A DNA stretch of 64,000 nucleotides from JADJVL01 sp046331545 (GTDB taxonomy: Bacteria; Acidobacteriota; Holophagae; Holophagales; Holophagaceae). The stretch is from contig JAXLQR010000002.1 of the NCBI GenBank assembly GCA_046331545.1, positions 1,984,001-2,048,000 of the forward strand. Direction: 5' to 3'. The first letter of the stretch is position 1, and every line of letters begins with the position of its first letter. This document shows positions 53,448-62,146 of this stretch, piece by piece. A program made the position numbers and the translations under genes. The notes below the pieces were generated by a model, which saw nothing but the letters and a program-made list of their open reading frames with translations, did no database searches and was not told the origin of the DNA.

Positions 53448-54197
53448 ATGATGGCGCCCGCCCTTGAATTGACCAGTCTCACCAAGCGCTTCGGCGACAA
53501 GGTGGCCGTGGACGGCCTCGACCTGGTGCTGGAGCCCGGCGCCTTCCTCGGCCTCCTGGGCCGCAACGGCGCCGGCAAGAGCACCACGCTGAAGATGGTG
53601 ACGGGGCTGCTGAAGCCGACCTCCGGGACGATCCGGGTGCTGGGCCTGGATGTCGAGGCCGAGCCCATCGCCGTGAAACGGCAGATCGGCGTCATGCCCG
53701 AGGACATGGCCCTGCTGGAATTCCTCACGGGGCCGCAGTACCTGCGCTTCGTGGGCCGGATGTACGGCCTGGAGGAAGGGGTCATCGCCGCGCGGCAGGC
53801 CGAGCTCTTCGAGACGCTGGACCTGGCCCCGGCCCCGCGGACGCTGGTGACGGACTACAGCTTCGGCATGAAGAAGAAGCTGGCCCTGTGCGCGGCCCTG
53901 ATCCACGGTCCCAAGGTGGTCTTCCTGGACGAGCCCTTCGAGGGCATCGATCCGGTCACCAGCCGCACCATCAAGGAGATCCTGGCCTCCCTCCAGCGGC
54001 GGGGCATCACCCTGGTGCTGACGTCGCACATCCTCGAGATCGTGGAACGGCTCTGCCCCCTCATCGCGATCCTGGACGACGGACGGCTCAAGGATTTCGG
54101 TCGCATGGAGGACCTGCGCGGACGGGGGGGATCCCTCGAGGCGATCTTCGTGGACCTGGTGGGTGGAGCCCGGAAGGGGGAATTGTCGTGGCTGTAG
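53448..54197 (+). CDS. ABC transporter ATP-binding protein
   Basis: 249 residues of an ABC-2-type ATPase. Walker A GRNGAGKST (about residue 38-46), a degenerate signature YSFGMKKK in place of LSGGQ (about 138), Walker B VVFLDEPFEG (about 158) and the switch His in TSHILE (about 188). Degenerate signatures are common in EcsA/YhaQ-type ATPases. The permease gene overlaps its end. Substrate unknown. Confidence 0.93.
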   Translation: MMAPALELTSLTKRFGDKVAVDGLDLVLEPGAFLGLLGRNGAGKSTTLKMVTGLLKPTSGTIRVLGLDVEAEPIAVKRQIGVMPEDMALLEFLTGPQYLRFVGRMYGLEEGVIAARQAELFETLDLAPAPRTLVTDYSFGMKKKLALCAALIHGPKVVFLDEPFEGIDPVTSRTIKEILASLQRRGITLVLTSHILEIVERLCPLIAILDDGRLKDFGRMEDLRGRGGSLEAIFVDLVGGARKGELSWL

Positions 54198-55795
54198 GCC
54201 TCCTCCGGGCGGTGCTGAAGGCCCACCTCGAGGCCACCTGGAACCGCAGCGTCCGGGAGCTGGGGCGGTCGGGGACCTGGGCGGTGTACGTGGTGACGGG
54301 TCTCGCCCTCCTCTTCGGCGCCCTGCCCCTCTTCCTGGCCGGCGCGGCCCTGGGCTGGTTCGGCGGCCTGAAGCTCCACCTTCCGGGGGCGAAGGCCCTG
54401 CTGGGGGGCGTGCTCACCGCCATCCCGCTCCTCGGGGGCGTCGTGAGCGGCATCCTGGGCGGCACCCGGGCCCTGACCTGGGAGAGCTACAAGGTCTACC
54501 CGGTCGGGCTGCGCCCGCTCTTCGCCGCAGAGCTGCTGGCGGGGCTCGGCGATCCCTTCCCCTTCCTGGCGGGCCTGGCCCTGCTGGGCACCTTCCTCGG
54601 CTTCTCAGGGGCCCGCCCGGCCCTGGCCCCGCTGATGCTGGTCGTGTGCGTGGCCTCCCTGCTGGGCATGCTCCTGCTCCAGCACCTCATCGGAGCGCTG
54701 GGCGCGGTGCTGGTGAAGCGCCTCCAGGTCCTGCTGGTGGTCTTCGGGATGCTGCTGTGGGGAGCCAGCGTGCTCTCGGCCCTCGGCGGCCGCCCGCCCA
54801 AGGGTGCTGCGCCTCGGGTCTCCATGGATCCGGCCCGCCTGGCGGCGGCCAAGGCCAGGGTAGTCCGGGTGGTGGACCTCCTGCAGTGGACGCCGGCCGC
54901 CCAGTCCCTGAAGGGGCTGGAGGAGATCTCCGCCGGCCGCTGGGCGCCGGGCCTGGGCCGGCAGGCGCTGCCCCTCCTGCTCCTGGGGCTCCTGGCCGGG
55001 GCCTCCACCCGGGTGCTCCGGTGGGAGTCGGGCTCCGAAGCCCTGAAGGTGCAGGCGCCGCCGGGATCCCGGGAGAAGACCTGGTCCTTCGCCACCCCCG
55101 CGGGCGGGGTGGGCCGCCTGACCTGGGAGACCCTGACCGGGAGCCACCTGGGGCGGTTCGGCTTCCTCATCCCCCTGATGACGGTGGTGATCCTGCGCGG
55201 GCCCCTGGCCACGTTCACCGGGAGCGGGTTCTGGGCCCTGCCCTCCGCCTTCGCCTATCTGGCACTGACGTCGGGCCAGCTCCAGTTCAACCAGTTCGGG
55301 CTGGACGGGCACGGCATCAAGGCCCTCCTCCTGCTGCCGGTGGCGCCGGAGGCGATCCTGAAAGGGAAGCTCCTCGGCCTGGCGGTCTACCAGGGCTGCC
55401 AGGCAGCCCTCCTGGTGTTGTTGCTGGCCTTCTTCCTGAAACCGGGGATCCCCGAAATCCTGGCGGGGCTCTGCCTCGCGGGCTGCTTCTTCCTGGTCCA
55501 GGTCCTCGTGGGCCACTGGACCTCCGTCTGGCTCCCCCGGGCCCTGCCCCGGGACAGCCTGAAGAACAACGGGATGCCCCTGCTGCTGGTGGCCATCAGC
55601 CTGGGCACCGCCCTGGCGAATTCGGTGGTCTTCGGCGGGACCTGGGCCCTCTGCCTGTGGCTCGCTCCCGGCGCCCTGCTGCCGGTCATGGCCGTGCTGT
55701 TCGGCTTCTGCCTCTGGCTCTACCGGGTCCTGCTCCCCGCGGCCGCGGGCTTCCTGGACCGGCACCGGGAACGGCTGCTCCAGGCCCTGACCTGA
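54188..55795 (+). CDS. ABC-2-type permease
   Basis: 535 residues with about twelve membrane helices in two blocks: residues about 30-200 and 255-525, separated by a soluble loop. It starts at GTG 54188 inside the ATPase gene (10-base overlap), with AAGGGGG before it, so translation is coupled. No substrate domain is recognised. The helix count and long loop recall EcsB/YhaP-type exporters. tRNA-His follows 50 bases after the stop. Confidence 0.82.
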   Translation: MAVGLLRAVLKAHLEATWNRSVRELGRSGTWAVYVVTGLALLFGALPLFLAGAALGWFGGLKLHLPGAKALLGGVLTAIPLLGGVVSGILGGTRALTWESYKVYPVGLRPLFAAELLAGLGDPFPFLAGLALLGTFLGFSGARPALAPLMLVVCVASLLGMLLLQHLIGALGAVLVKRLQVLLVVFGMLLWGASVLSALGGRPPKGAAPRVSMDPARLAAAKARVVRVVDLLQWTPAAQSLKGLEEISAGRWAPGLGRQALPLLLLGLLAGASTRVLRWESGSEALKVQAPPGSREKTWSFATPAGGVGRLTWETLTGSHLGRFGFLIPLMTVVILRGPLATFTGSGFWALPSAFAYLALTSGQLQFNQFGLDGHGIKALLLLPVAPEAILKGKLLGLAVYQGCQAALLVLLLAFFLKPGIPEILAGLCLAGCFFLVQVLVGHWTSVWLPRALPRDSLKNNGMPLLLVAISLGTALANSVVFGGTWALCLWLAPGALLPVMAVLFGFCLWLYRVLLPAAAGFLDRHRERLLQALT

Positions 55796-55846
55796 GGCTT
55801 TTCCCTCGATCCCGCCCGTCTCCCGCGCTATTCTGGGAGGCCCGAC

Positions 55847-55924
55847 GGCGGCTGTAGCTCAGTTGGTTAGAGTACTGGATTGTGATTCCAGGTGTCGTGG
55901 GTTCGAGTCCCATCAGCCGCCCCA
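55847..55924 (+). tRNA. tRNA-His (anticodon GTG)
   Basis: A full cloverleaf can be drawn: acceptor GCGGCTG/CAGCCGC with the extra G-1 (55847) paired to discriminator C73 (55921), the hallmark of tRNA-His; D stem GCTC/GAGT; anticodon stem CTGGA/TCCAG with loop TTGTGAT; T stem GTGGG/CCCAT with TTCGAGT. CCA is encoded (55922-55924). The last 20 bases recur downstream as direct repeats. Confidence 0.97.
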
Positions 55925-56333
55925 GTTCCAAGGCCCCGCGAGGGGCCTTGGAACGTTTTGGGGGGCTGCTGGGACTCGAACGGCAGCCGCGCGCCGGTAG
56001 GAATAGGGAGGCCACGCGGAAGCGTGGCCGAGCGGTCCCCGCAGGGGAATTCCGGGCGCAGCGGACGCCGCGGCCCGGAGGGGAGTCCCATCAGCCGCCC
56101 CAGTTCCAGGGCCCCGCGAGGGGCCTTGGAACGTCTTGGGGGCTGCTGGGACTCGAACGGCAGCCGCGCGCCGGTAGGAATAGGGAGGCCGCGCGGAAGC
56201 GTGGTCGAGCGGTCCCCGCAGGGGAATTCCGGGCGCAGCGGACGCCGCGGCCCGGAGGGGAGTCCCAGCCGCCCCAGTTCCAGGGCCCCGCGAGGGGCCT
56301 TGGAACGTCTTGGGGGGCTGCTGGGACTCGAAC
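55905..56333. repeat. About 178-bp tandem repeat carrying the tRNA-His 3' end and terminator (2.4 copies)
   Basis: Unit 1 (55905-56082) starts in the tRNA T-arm, unit 2 is 56083-56259, and the partial unit 3 is 56260-56333. Each unit contains GAGTCCCATCAGCCGCCCCA (third copy lacks ATC), a GC-rich hairpin, and an inverted copy of the T-arm (CTGGGACTCGAAC), then about 90 bases of unknown origin. Copies are nearly identical, so the duplication is recent or kept alike. No gene is supported in this 450-base gap; the open frames are antisense to the tRNA end. Confidence 0.88.
55925..55959 (+). terminator. Terminator after tRNA-His, with downstream copies
   Basis: GTTCCAAGGCCCC-GCGA-GGGGCCTTGGAAC, a 13-bp perfect stem followed by GTTTTG. 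Copies at 56103-56132 and 56277-56306 carry one changed stem base each and are followed by GTCTTG. Confidence 0.85.
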
Positions 56334-56364
56334 GCGCTCGGCCGGGTCCCTCTGAAACCTTTCG

Positions 56365-56370
56365 TACCCT
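56365..56370 (+). promoter_or_regulatory. -10-like TACCCT, leaderless spacing, DegP-like gene
   Basis: TACCCT then GGCACC (6 nt) then ATG at 56377. No ribosome site. Confidence 0.45.
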
Positions 56371-56376
56371 GGCACC

Positions 56377-57942
56377 ATGATGCTTCTGTCCCGGCCGACC
56401 CGGGACCCGCATGAGGTGCGAACGATGAATCGGCACATGAAACAGGTGCTCGGGCTTTCGGCCTTCGCCGCCGGGTGCATGGCGCTGGGCATGGGGCTCA
56501 GCCACCGCTGGGTGGCCCAGGCCCAGGAGGAGCGGCCCGTGGTGGTGGACGCCAAGGGCCTGGACCGGCTGCCCCCCATCGCCGAGGTGGCGGAGAAGCT
56601 CAATCCCACGGTGGTGGCCATCACCAACACCAGCTTCGTGAAGATGGACCGCCGGGGGACGGACGGCCCCTTCGGGGACGACTTCTTCAACTGGTTCTTC
56701 GGGCCGGGCGGGCCCCAGCAACAGCCCCGTCGACGCGGCGGGGACGAAGAGCAGCGGGCGGTCTCCGGAGGCTCCGGCGTCCTCATCAGCAGCGACGGGA
56801 AGATCCTCACCAACGCCCACGTGGTGGATGGCATCCGGGGCTCCGACGTGAAGCTGGAGGTCAAGACCTCCGACGGCCGGACCTACCCCGCCACGGTGCT
56901 CGGCAAGGACAAGGAACTCGACATCGCCCTCATCAAGATCGGCGCCACGCACCAGCCCTTCGCGAAGCTCGGCGACTCCGACGGCCTGCGCATCGGTGAG
57001 TGGGTCGTGGCCATCGGCAACCCCCTGGGCCTGGAGCACACGGTCACCCAGGGCATCATCAGCGCCCGGGGCCGCAAGCTGATGAACGGCGTGGACTCCT
57101 TCCTGCAGACGGACGCGGCCATCAACCGGGGCAACAGTGGCGGTCCGCTGCTCAACCTGCGGGGCGAGGTGGTGGGCATCAACACCGCCATCCGGCCCGA
57201 CGGCCAGAACATCGGCTTCGCGGTGCCCATCGACATGGTGAAGCGAGTGCTGAAGGACCTGGAGAGCGGCCGGCCCGTCCGCCGGGGCGCCCTCGGCGTC
57301 CAGACCGCGCCCCTCGACAGCACCTACCAGGAGGCCCTCGGCGTGAAGCAGGGCGTGGTGGTGAGCGACGTCAACAAGGGCATGGCCGCCGAGAAGGCCG
57401 GCGTGCGCCGCCTGGACGTGATCACGGCAGTGGACGGCCAGAAGGTGTCCAGCCCCGACGAACTGGTCTCCGCCATCAGCCAGCGCCGGTCCGGGGAGAC
57501 CGTCCGCCTCGGCCTGGTGCGGGACGGCAAGGCCCTCGACCTCCAGGTGGTCCTGGGGGACCGCAAGGACCTGCAGCCCCAGGGCCAGGACACGGAGGAC
57601 GACGAGGAGGACCGCGGCGGTCCGCAGGAACCCGGCGGCAAGGAGGGCAATCTCGAGAAGTCCTACGGCTTCACGGTGGAACCCCTCAACCCGGCCAACC
57701 GGCACAGCTACCGCATCGAGGAGGACGTGAAGGGTGTCGTGGTGACGTCCGTCGCCGCCCGTTCCGGAGCCGCGGAGAAAGGGCTCGCCCCCGGCATGGT
57801 GGTGACCGCGGTCGGAACCCAGACGGTGGGCACGATGCAGGAGTTCATGGCCCAGGTCCGGAAGGCTGGCCGCAAGCCCCTCCTCCTCCTGGTGCGGCTC
57901 CAGCGGAACCAGCAGGTCACCCTGGCCATTCCCCCCCGCTGA
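56377..57942 (+). CDS. degP: Periplasmic serine endoprotease DegP/HtrA
   Basis: 521 residues. A signal-like N-terminus (LGLSAFAAGCMALGMGL) is followed by a trypsin-like domain with His in TNAHVVDG (about 147), Asp in ELDIALIKI (about 187) and Ser in GNSGGPLLN (about 257), and two PDZ domains (about 300-385 and 430-515). An acidic Gln/Asp/Glu-rich linker (about residues 405-430) lies between the PDZ domains. It degrades or refolds misfolded envelope proteins. The ATG at 56377 has the leaderless pattern; an internal ATG (MNRHMKQ, 16 residues on) would give a more compact signal peptide. A strong terminator follows. Confidence 0.94.
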   Translation: MMLLSRPTRDPHEVRTMNRHMKQVLGLSAFAAGCMALGMGLSHRWVAQAQEERPVVVDAKGLDRLPPIAEVAEKLNPTVVAITNTSFVKMDRRGTDGPFGDDFFNWFFGPGGPQQQPRRRGGDEEQRAVSGGSGVLISSDGKILTNAHVVDGIRGSDVKLEVKTSDGRTYPATVLGKDKELDIALIKIGATHQPFAKLGDSDGLRIGEWVVAIGNPLGLEHTVTQGIISARGRKLMNGVDSFLQTDAAINRGNSGGPLLNLRGEVVGINTAIRPDGQNIGFAVPIDMVKRVLKDLESGRPVRRGALGVQTAPLDSTYQEALGVKQGVVVSDVNKGMAAEKAGVRRLDVITAVDGQKVSSPDELVSAISQRRSGETVRLGLVRDGKALDLQVVLGDRKDLQPQGQDTEDDEEDRGGPQEPGGKEGNLEKSYGFTVEPLNPANRHSYRIEEDVKGVVVTSVAARSGAAEKGLAPGMVVTAVGTQTVGTMQEFMAQVRKAGRKPLLLLVRLQRNQQVTLAIPPR

Positions 57943-57957
57943 GGTCTGGAATCCCCC

Positions 57958-57994
57958 GCGCCGCCCGGCTTCCCCCGGGCGGCGCAATTCTTTT
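57958..57994 (+). terminator. Terminator after degP
   Basis: GCGCCGCCCGG and CCGGGCGGCGC, an 11-bp perfect stem with a 6-nt loop, followed by AATTCTTTT. Confidence 0.85.
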
Positions 57995-58033
57995 CAACAT
58001 GGATTTTGTGGCCCAAGGACGGGGCTTCGGGTC

Positions 58034-58039
58034 TACACT
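58034..58039 (+). promoter_or_regulatory. -10-like TACACT for the FrzS-like gene
   Basis: TACACT lies 27 nt before the ATG at 58067; same hexamer as the leaderless sites but with a leader. Confidence 0.4.
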
Positions 58040-58066
58040 CGTCAGTCCACCCATCAGGATCGCCCC

Positions 58067-59989
58067 ATGGCCAGCCGCCTCCTCCTCGTGGACAACGACC
58101 GGAGCTTCCTCAAGGAACACCAGGTGAGCCTGGAGGCGGCCTTCGACATCGACGTCCTGAGCGCGCCGGACGCCGCCATCCCGAAGCTCGAGGCGGGCGG
58201 CTATGCCGCCGTCCTGATCTGCGTGGAAGTGGCGGACAACAAGGGCTACGCCCTGTGCTCCGCGGTGCGCAAGAGTCCCAAGCTCGGCGACCTGAAGGTG
58301 GCGCTCATCAGCGCGAAGGCCACCGAAGAGGAGTACAAGCGCCACCAGAGTCTCAAGGGCAAGGCCGACCTCTACCTCCACAAGCCCATCGCGCCGACGG
58401 CGCTGGTGCAGTCCCTGGGCACCCTGGTGCCCCCCAAGGCCGTGGATCCGGACAATCCCCTGGGAGACCTCTCCGACCTCGGGGCCGGGGACGACTGGCT
58501 GGACTCCCTCAAGACCGACCTGAGCGAGGACCTGGCGGCCCCGGCGCCGCCGGTCGCCCCGCCTGTCGCCTCGCCGGCCGCCTCGGCCGCTCCCGCCAAG
58601 ACCATGGCCATCTCCGCGGACCTCCTCCGGGAGCTCACCGGGGGCGCCCCCATGGCCAAGCCCGGCGGACCGAATCCCAGCGCCACCGGGCCTCTCCCGG
58701 TCGCCGCCCTGGCCCCGGCCACGGCGGGCCCGGACCCCCGGGTCGCGGAGCTGGAGGGCCGTCTCGCCGAGGCCCAGGGCAAGTCCGCCGCCCTGGAGGC
58801 CCACCTGAAGGACATGGAGAAGGCGGTCGCCGACCGCGACGCCGCCATCTCCGACCGGGACAAGGCCCTCCAGGAGCGGGACGCCCTCATCCAGGAGCGC
58901 GACCGCCATCTCCAGGACCGGGACGCCAGGCTCGCCGACCGGGAGGCCGCCCTCGCCCGCGCCCAGGCGGACTACGAAAGCCTGAAGGCCACCCACGACT
59001 CCGTGACGCGGAACCTCGACGACCTCGAAAAGCGCCAGGCCGAGGCCGCGGTCCTCCAGGGCCGGCTGGAGGCGGCCGAGGCCGCGCTGCGCCAGTTCGA
59101 GGAGAACGCCGCGAAGGAGAATCCCGAGGGCCTGAAGGCCCAGCTCCGGGAGGCCATGACCGAGCGCCAGGAACTGCTGCAGCAGGTGGAGTCCCTCAAC
59201 GCCCAGCTCGGCGAGAAGACCCAGCGGGTGGTGGACCTGATCAAGGACCGGGACAAGCACCAGCAGGCGGCCATGAACCTCGAGACGAAGGCCGAGGAGC
59301 TGGACGCCCTGAAGCAGGCCCACGCCAGCCTCGAGAAGGACCACGCCGAGGCCAGGGAGCGCATCGCGGCCCTGGAGAAGGCCAAGGGCGACCTGGAGGC
59401 CGTGAAGACCGAGCTGTTGAAGGGCAAGGAAGACCTGCAGAAGGCCCTGGAGGCCGCCAAGGCCGAGCACGCAAAGGCCCTGGAGGCGGCCACCGCCGAG
59501 CATACGGCCGCCCTGGAGGGGGCCCGCGCGGACCACGCGAAGGCGCTCGAGGCCAAGCAGGCGGCCCTGGACACGGCGGAGGAGCGGGCCAAGACCCTCA
59601 AGGGGGAGGTCGCCGGCCTCGAGGCCACCATGAAGGGCCAGGGCCGGGACCTGGTGGAGATGGGCGGGCGCCTCGCGGACAAGGAGAAGGAGGTCGAAAG
59701 CCTGAAGCAGGCCCTGGCCGCGAAGGAGGCCGAGTGGACCGAGGCCGCCGCGGCGAAGGAGGCCCAGCTCTCCGAAGCCTCGGCCCGCGCCAAGGGCCTG
59801 GAGGACGATCTCCGCGCGCTGAAGAACCAGCACGAGGCCCTGCAGGCCACCCAGGCCGGCCTCGAGAAGGAGAAGGACGGCCTCGCCGCCCGGCTCGCCG
59901 CCCACGGGGACCACGTCTCGGCGGTCCACGGGCTGATGGACGAGCTGGAGGGCCTGCTGGCCAGGCGCAAGACCCTCCCCAAGCCCTGA
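58067..59989 (+). CDS. FrzS-like pseudoreceiver/coiled-coil polarity protein
   Basis: 640 residues. An N-terminal receiver-like domain (1-125) resembles Myxococcus FrzS: LLLVDNDRSFL, VEVADNKGYALCSAVRKSP and HKPIAPTALV align well with it. The normal phospho-Asp position reads LICVEV (Cys), so it is a pseudoreceiver that probably does not take phosphate. A Pro/Ala linker is followed by a very long coiled coil (about 225-610) rich in Ala/Glu/Lys. FrzS in Myxococcus guides type IV pilus polarity, and a PilC/GspF gene lies in this window. It is followed after 4 bases by the CorC gene. Confidence 0.8.
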   Translation: MASRLLLVDNDRSFLKEHQVSLEAAFDIDVLSAPDAAIPKLEAGGYAAVLICVEVADNKGYALCSAVRKSPKLGDLKVALISAKATEEEYKRHQSLKGKADLYLHKPIAPTALVQSLGTLVPPKAVDPDNPLGDLSDLGAGDDWLDSLKTDLSEDLAAPAPPVAPPVASPAASAAPAKTMAISADLLRELTGGAPMAKPGGPNPSATGPLPVAALAPATAGPDPRVAELEGRLAEAQGKSAALEAHLKDMEKAVADRDAAISDRDKALQERDALIQERDRHLQDRDARLADREAALARAQADYESLKATHDSVTRNLDDLEKRQAEAAVLQGRLEAAEAALRQFEENAAKENPEGLKAQLREAMTERQELLQQVESLNAQLGEKTQRVVDLIKDRDKHQQAAMNLETKAEELDALKQAHASLEKDHAEARERIAALEKAKGDLEAVKTELLKGKEDLQKALEAAKAEHAKALEAATAEHTAALEGARADHAKALEAKQAALDTAEERAKTLKGEVAGLEATMKGQGRDLVEMGGRLADKEKEVESLKQALAAKEAEWTEAAAAKEAQLSEASARAKGLEDDLRALKNQHEALQATQAGLEKEKDGLAARLAAHGDHVSAVHGLMDELEGLLARRKTLPKP

Positions 59990-59993
59990 CCTG

Positions 59994-61322
59994 ATGCACG
60001 CTGGGGCACCGTTCGCCATCGCGCTGCTCATCGCGTTGACGGCCTTCTTCGTCTTCGCCGAGTTCTCCGCCGTGCGGGTGCGCGTCACCCAGCTCGAGGC
60101 CCTGGCCGACCGGGATCCGAGGGCCGCCCTGGCCCTGGAGGTGCAGAAAGACCTGGGACGCCACCTCAGCGCCATCCAGGTGGGCATCGTGGTCTGCGCC
60201 CTCGCCCTCGGGGCCGTGGGCGAGGAGTACTTCGCCGGGCTGTTCCGGCCCCTCTTGGCCCTGCTGCCATGGAAGGAGCGCTGGCTGGTGGCGGCCTCCT
60301 CGGCCTCGGCCCTGCTGGTCATGACGACCCTCCACGTGGTCCTGGCGGAACTCGTGCCCCGCAACTTCGCCATCCAGGCCGCCGAGCGGTGGGCCCTGCG
60401 CACCGCGGCGCCCCTCCTCGTCTGGTCGCGGGTGAGCCGGCCCCTGGCGGGCACCCTGATCGCCCTGAGCCGGGGCGTGGAGCGCCTCTTCGGCTCGGCC
60501 CCCGCCGCGGACGAGCACGCGGACCTCCACCTCCCCAGCGAGGAGGAGCTCAAGCGCATGCTGGAACGCAGCCAGGCTTCCGGGAACCTGGGTCTGTCCA
60601 AGGGCGAACTGATCGAGAATCTTTTCCAGTTCTCCCGGCGCACCATCAAGGAGGTGGCCATCCCGCGGAACGCGGTGGTCTATTTCGATCTCCACAGGAG
60701 CCTGGAGGAGAACCTCGCCCTGGCCCGGGCCACGCCGCACACCCGCATTCCCGTGGCCGAGGGGGACCTGGACCGGGTGGTGGGCGTGGTGCACCTGAAG
60801 GAGCTGCTCTGGGCCCTCCATGAGCGGGAGGGGGACGTGGACCTGCGGGCCCTCGCCCGCCCGGCCTTCCTGGTCCCCGAGATGCGCCGGATCCAGGACC
60901 TCCTGCTGGACTTCCAGGCCCAGCAGCAGCATCTGGCCCTGGTGGTGAACGAGCACGGCGGGGTGGACGGCCTCGTCACCCTGGAGGACGTGCTGGAGGA
61001 GCTGGTGGGCGAGATCCAGGACGAGTTCGACCGGGAGGCGATCCAGCTCCGCCGCACCCGCAGCGGCGCCTGGCTGGCCCAGGGCGCCGTGAAGCTGGAG
61101 CAGCTCCTGGACCACCTGGGCCTCGAACTGGAGTCCGAGGAGGGCGCCGTGAGTCTCGGGGGCTTCTTCCAGGAGCAGCTCGGGCGCGTGCTCCGGGTGG
61201 GAGACGAGCTCAAGGTGCCGGGCTGGCGGATCCGTGTGCTCTCCATGCGGGGTCTCGCGCCGGGCCAGTTCCTCCTCAAGCCCACCGACGCCGCCCAGGA
61301 GGCCGGCGATGGCGAGGCTTGA
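59994..61322 (+). CDS. CNNM/CorC-type hemolysin-family protein
   Basis: 442 residues: a DUF21 membrane domain (about 1-175, with LAELVPRNFAIQ), a CBS pair (about 205-345: VAIPRNAVVYFDLH, VVGVVHLKELL, LVVNEHGGVDGLVTLEDVLEELVGEIQDEFD) and a CorC_HlyC transporter-associated domain (about 360-430). Members act in magnesium or cobalt handling. The start ATG has no strong ribosome site. The last 14 bases overlap the MurU-like gene. Confidence 0.9.
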   Translation: MHAGAPFAIALLIALTAFFVFAEFSAVRVRVTQLEALADRDPRAALALEVQKDLGRHLSAIQVGIVVCALALGAVGEEYFAGLFRPLLALLPWKERWLVAASSASALLVMTTLHVVLAELVPRNFAIQAAERWALRTAAPLLVWSRVSRPLAGTLIALSRGVERLFGSAPAADEHADLHLPSEEELKRMLERSQASGNLGLSKGELIENLFQFSRRTIKEVAIPRNAVVYFDLHRSLEENLALARATPHTRIPVAEGDLDRVVGVVHLKELLWALHEREGDVDLRALARPAFLVPEMRRIQDLLLDFQAQQQHLALVVNEHGGVDGLVTLEDVLEELVGEIQDEFDREAIQLRRTRSGAWLAQGAVKLEQLLDHLGLELESEEGAVSLGGFFQEQLGRVLRVGDELKVPGWRIRVLSMRGLAPGQFLLKPTDAAQEAGDGEA

Positions 61323-62142
61323 CGGGTTCCTGCTGGCCGCCGGCCTGGGGACGCGGATGGGGCCGCTCTCCCGGGTCCTCCCCAAGCCCGCCTGGACCCT
61401 GGGAGGCCGACCGCTGCTCCAGTGGGGCGCCGAGGACCTGAGGCGGGCCGGCTTCACCCGTCTGGGCTGCAACGCCCACCTCCATCCTGGACGCCTGCGG
61501 GAGGCGGCGGGGGGCCTGGAGGTCTTCGAGGAACCCGAGCTCCTGGGCAGCGCGGGTGGCCTGCGGCATGCCCTGGGCCGGACGGAGGGCCCCCTGGCGG
61601 TGTGGAACGCGGACGCCGTGGCCTCGGTGCCCTGGGACCGTCTGCGCGCCGCCCACCGGGGCCTTTCCCGGGAACTGGACTGGCTGCTGGTGCCCCACCC
61701 CGGGGGACCCTGGACCCAAGTCTGGCTGGACGCGGAGGATCGGGTGCTCCCGCGGGGCGTGGCCGGGCGGGGACCCTTCCATTTCACCGGGGCCAGCCTC
61801 TGGTCCGAGGGCGCCCTGGCCTGCATCCCGGAGGGCCCCAGCGAGCTCGCCCCGCTGCTTCCGGGCCTCGACCATCTGGGCGTGGTGGTGGAGCCCTTCC
61901 CCTGGCGGGAGATCGGGACTCCAGGGGCCCTGCGGGAGGCCGCCGCCGCGCTGGCCCCGGAGGCGGAGGGCCGTCTCCCCGGCTGCTACGTGCACCCCTC
62001 GGCCCGGCCCTTCCCCGGGGCCGCGGGCCGCCTGCGCCGCTGCGTCCTCGGACCGGGCGCGGCGCCGCCGGCCGCGGTGGAGGACACGGACGCGTTCTGG
62101 TTCGAAGAGCAGGGCCGCCAGGTTCGCCTGGCCGTACCCTAG
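61309..62142 (+). CDS. Nucleotidyltransferase, MurU-like
   Basis: 277 residues with the nucleotidyltransferase signature LAAGLGTRMGPLSRVLPKP (residues 9-27) and GSAGGLRHAL and WNADAVAS (about 100). MurU transfers UMP to N-acetylmuramate-1-phosphate in a peptidoglycan-recycling route that skips de novo synthesis. The pairing with an AmgK-like kinase 4 bases downstream supports this rather than a glucose-1-phosphate enzyme. AGGAGG 7 nt before the ATG. Overlaps the CorC gene by 14 bases. Confidence 0.82.
   Translation: MARLDGFLLAAGLGTRMGPLSRVLPKPAWTLGGRPLLQWGAEDLRRAGFTRLGCNAHLHPGRLREAAGGLEVFEEPELLGSAGGLRHALGRTEGPLAVWNADAVASVPWDRLRAAHRGLSRELDWLLVPHPGGPWTQVWLDAEDRVLPRGVAGRGPFHFTGASLWSEGALACIPEGPSELAPLLPGLDHLGVVVEPFPWREIGTPGALREAAAALAPEAEGRLPGCYVHPSARPFPGAAGRLRRCVLGPGAAPPAAVEDTDAFWFEEQGRQVRLAVP
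62135..62140 (+). promoter_or_regulatory. -10-like TACCCT, leaderless spacing, AmgK-like gene
   Basis: TACCCT then AGGGAC (6 nt) then ATG at 62147. The GGG so near the start codon is too close for a Shine-Dalgarno site. Confidence 0.4.
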
Positions 62143-62146
62143 GGAC

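Noticed and set aside
56010..56040. Possible second tRNA (sequence GCGTGGCCGAGCGGT resembles the 5' half of a serine tRNA)
   Set aside because: No matching anticodon stem, T arm or acceptor partner could be found downstream. The resemblance is limited to about 15 bases.
55882..56380. Two long open frames after tRNA-His with repeated peptides
   Set aside because: They are antisense or sense translations of the tRNA end and of the tandem repeat, start inside the tRNA and have no ribosome sites.
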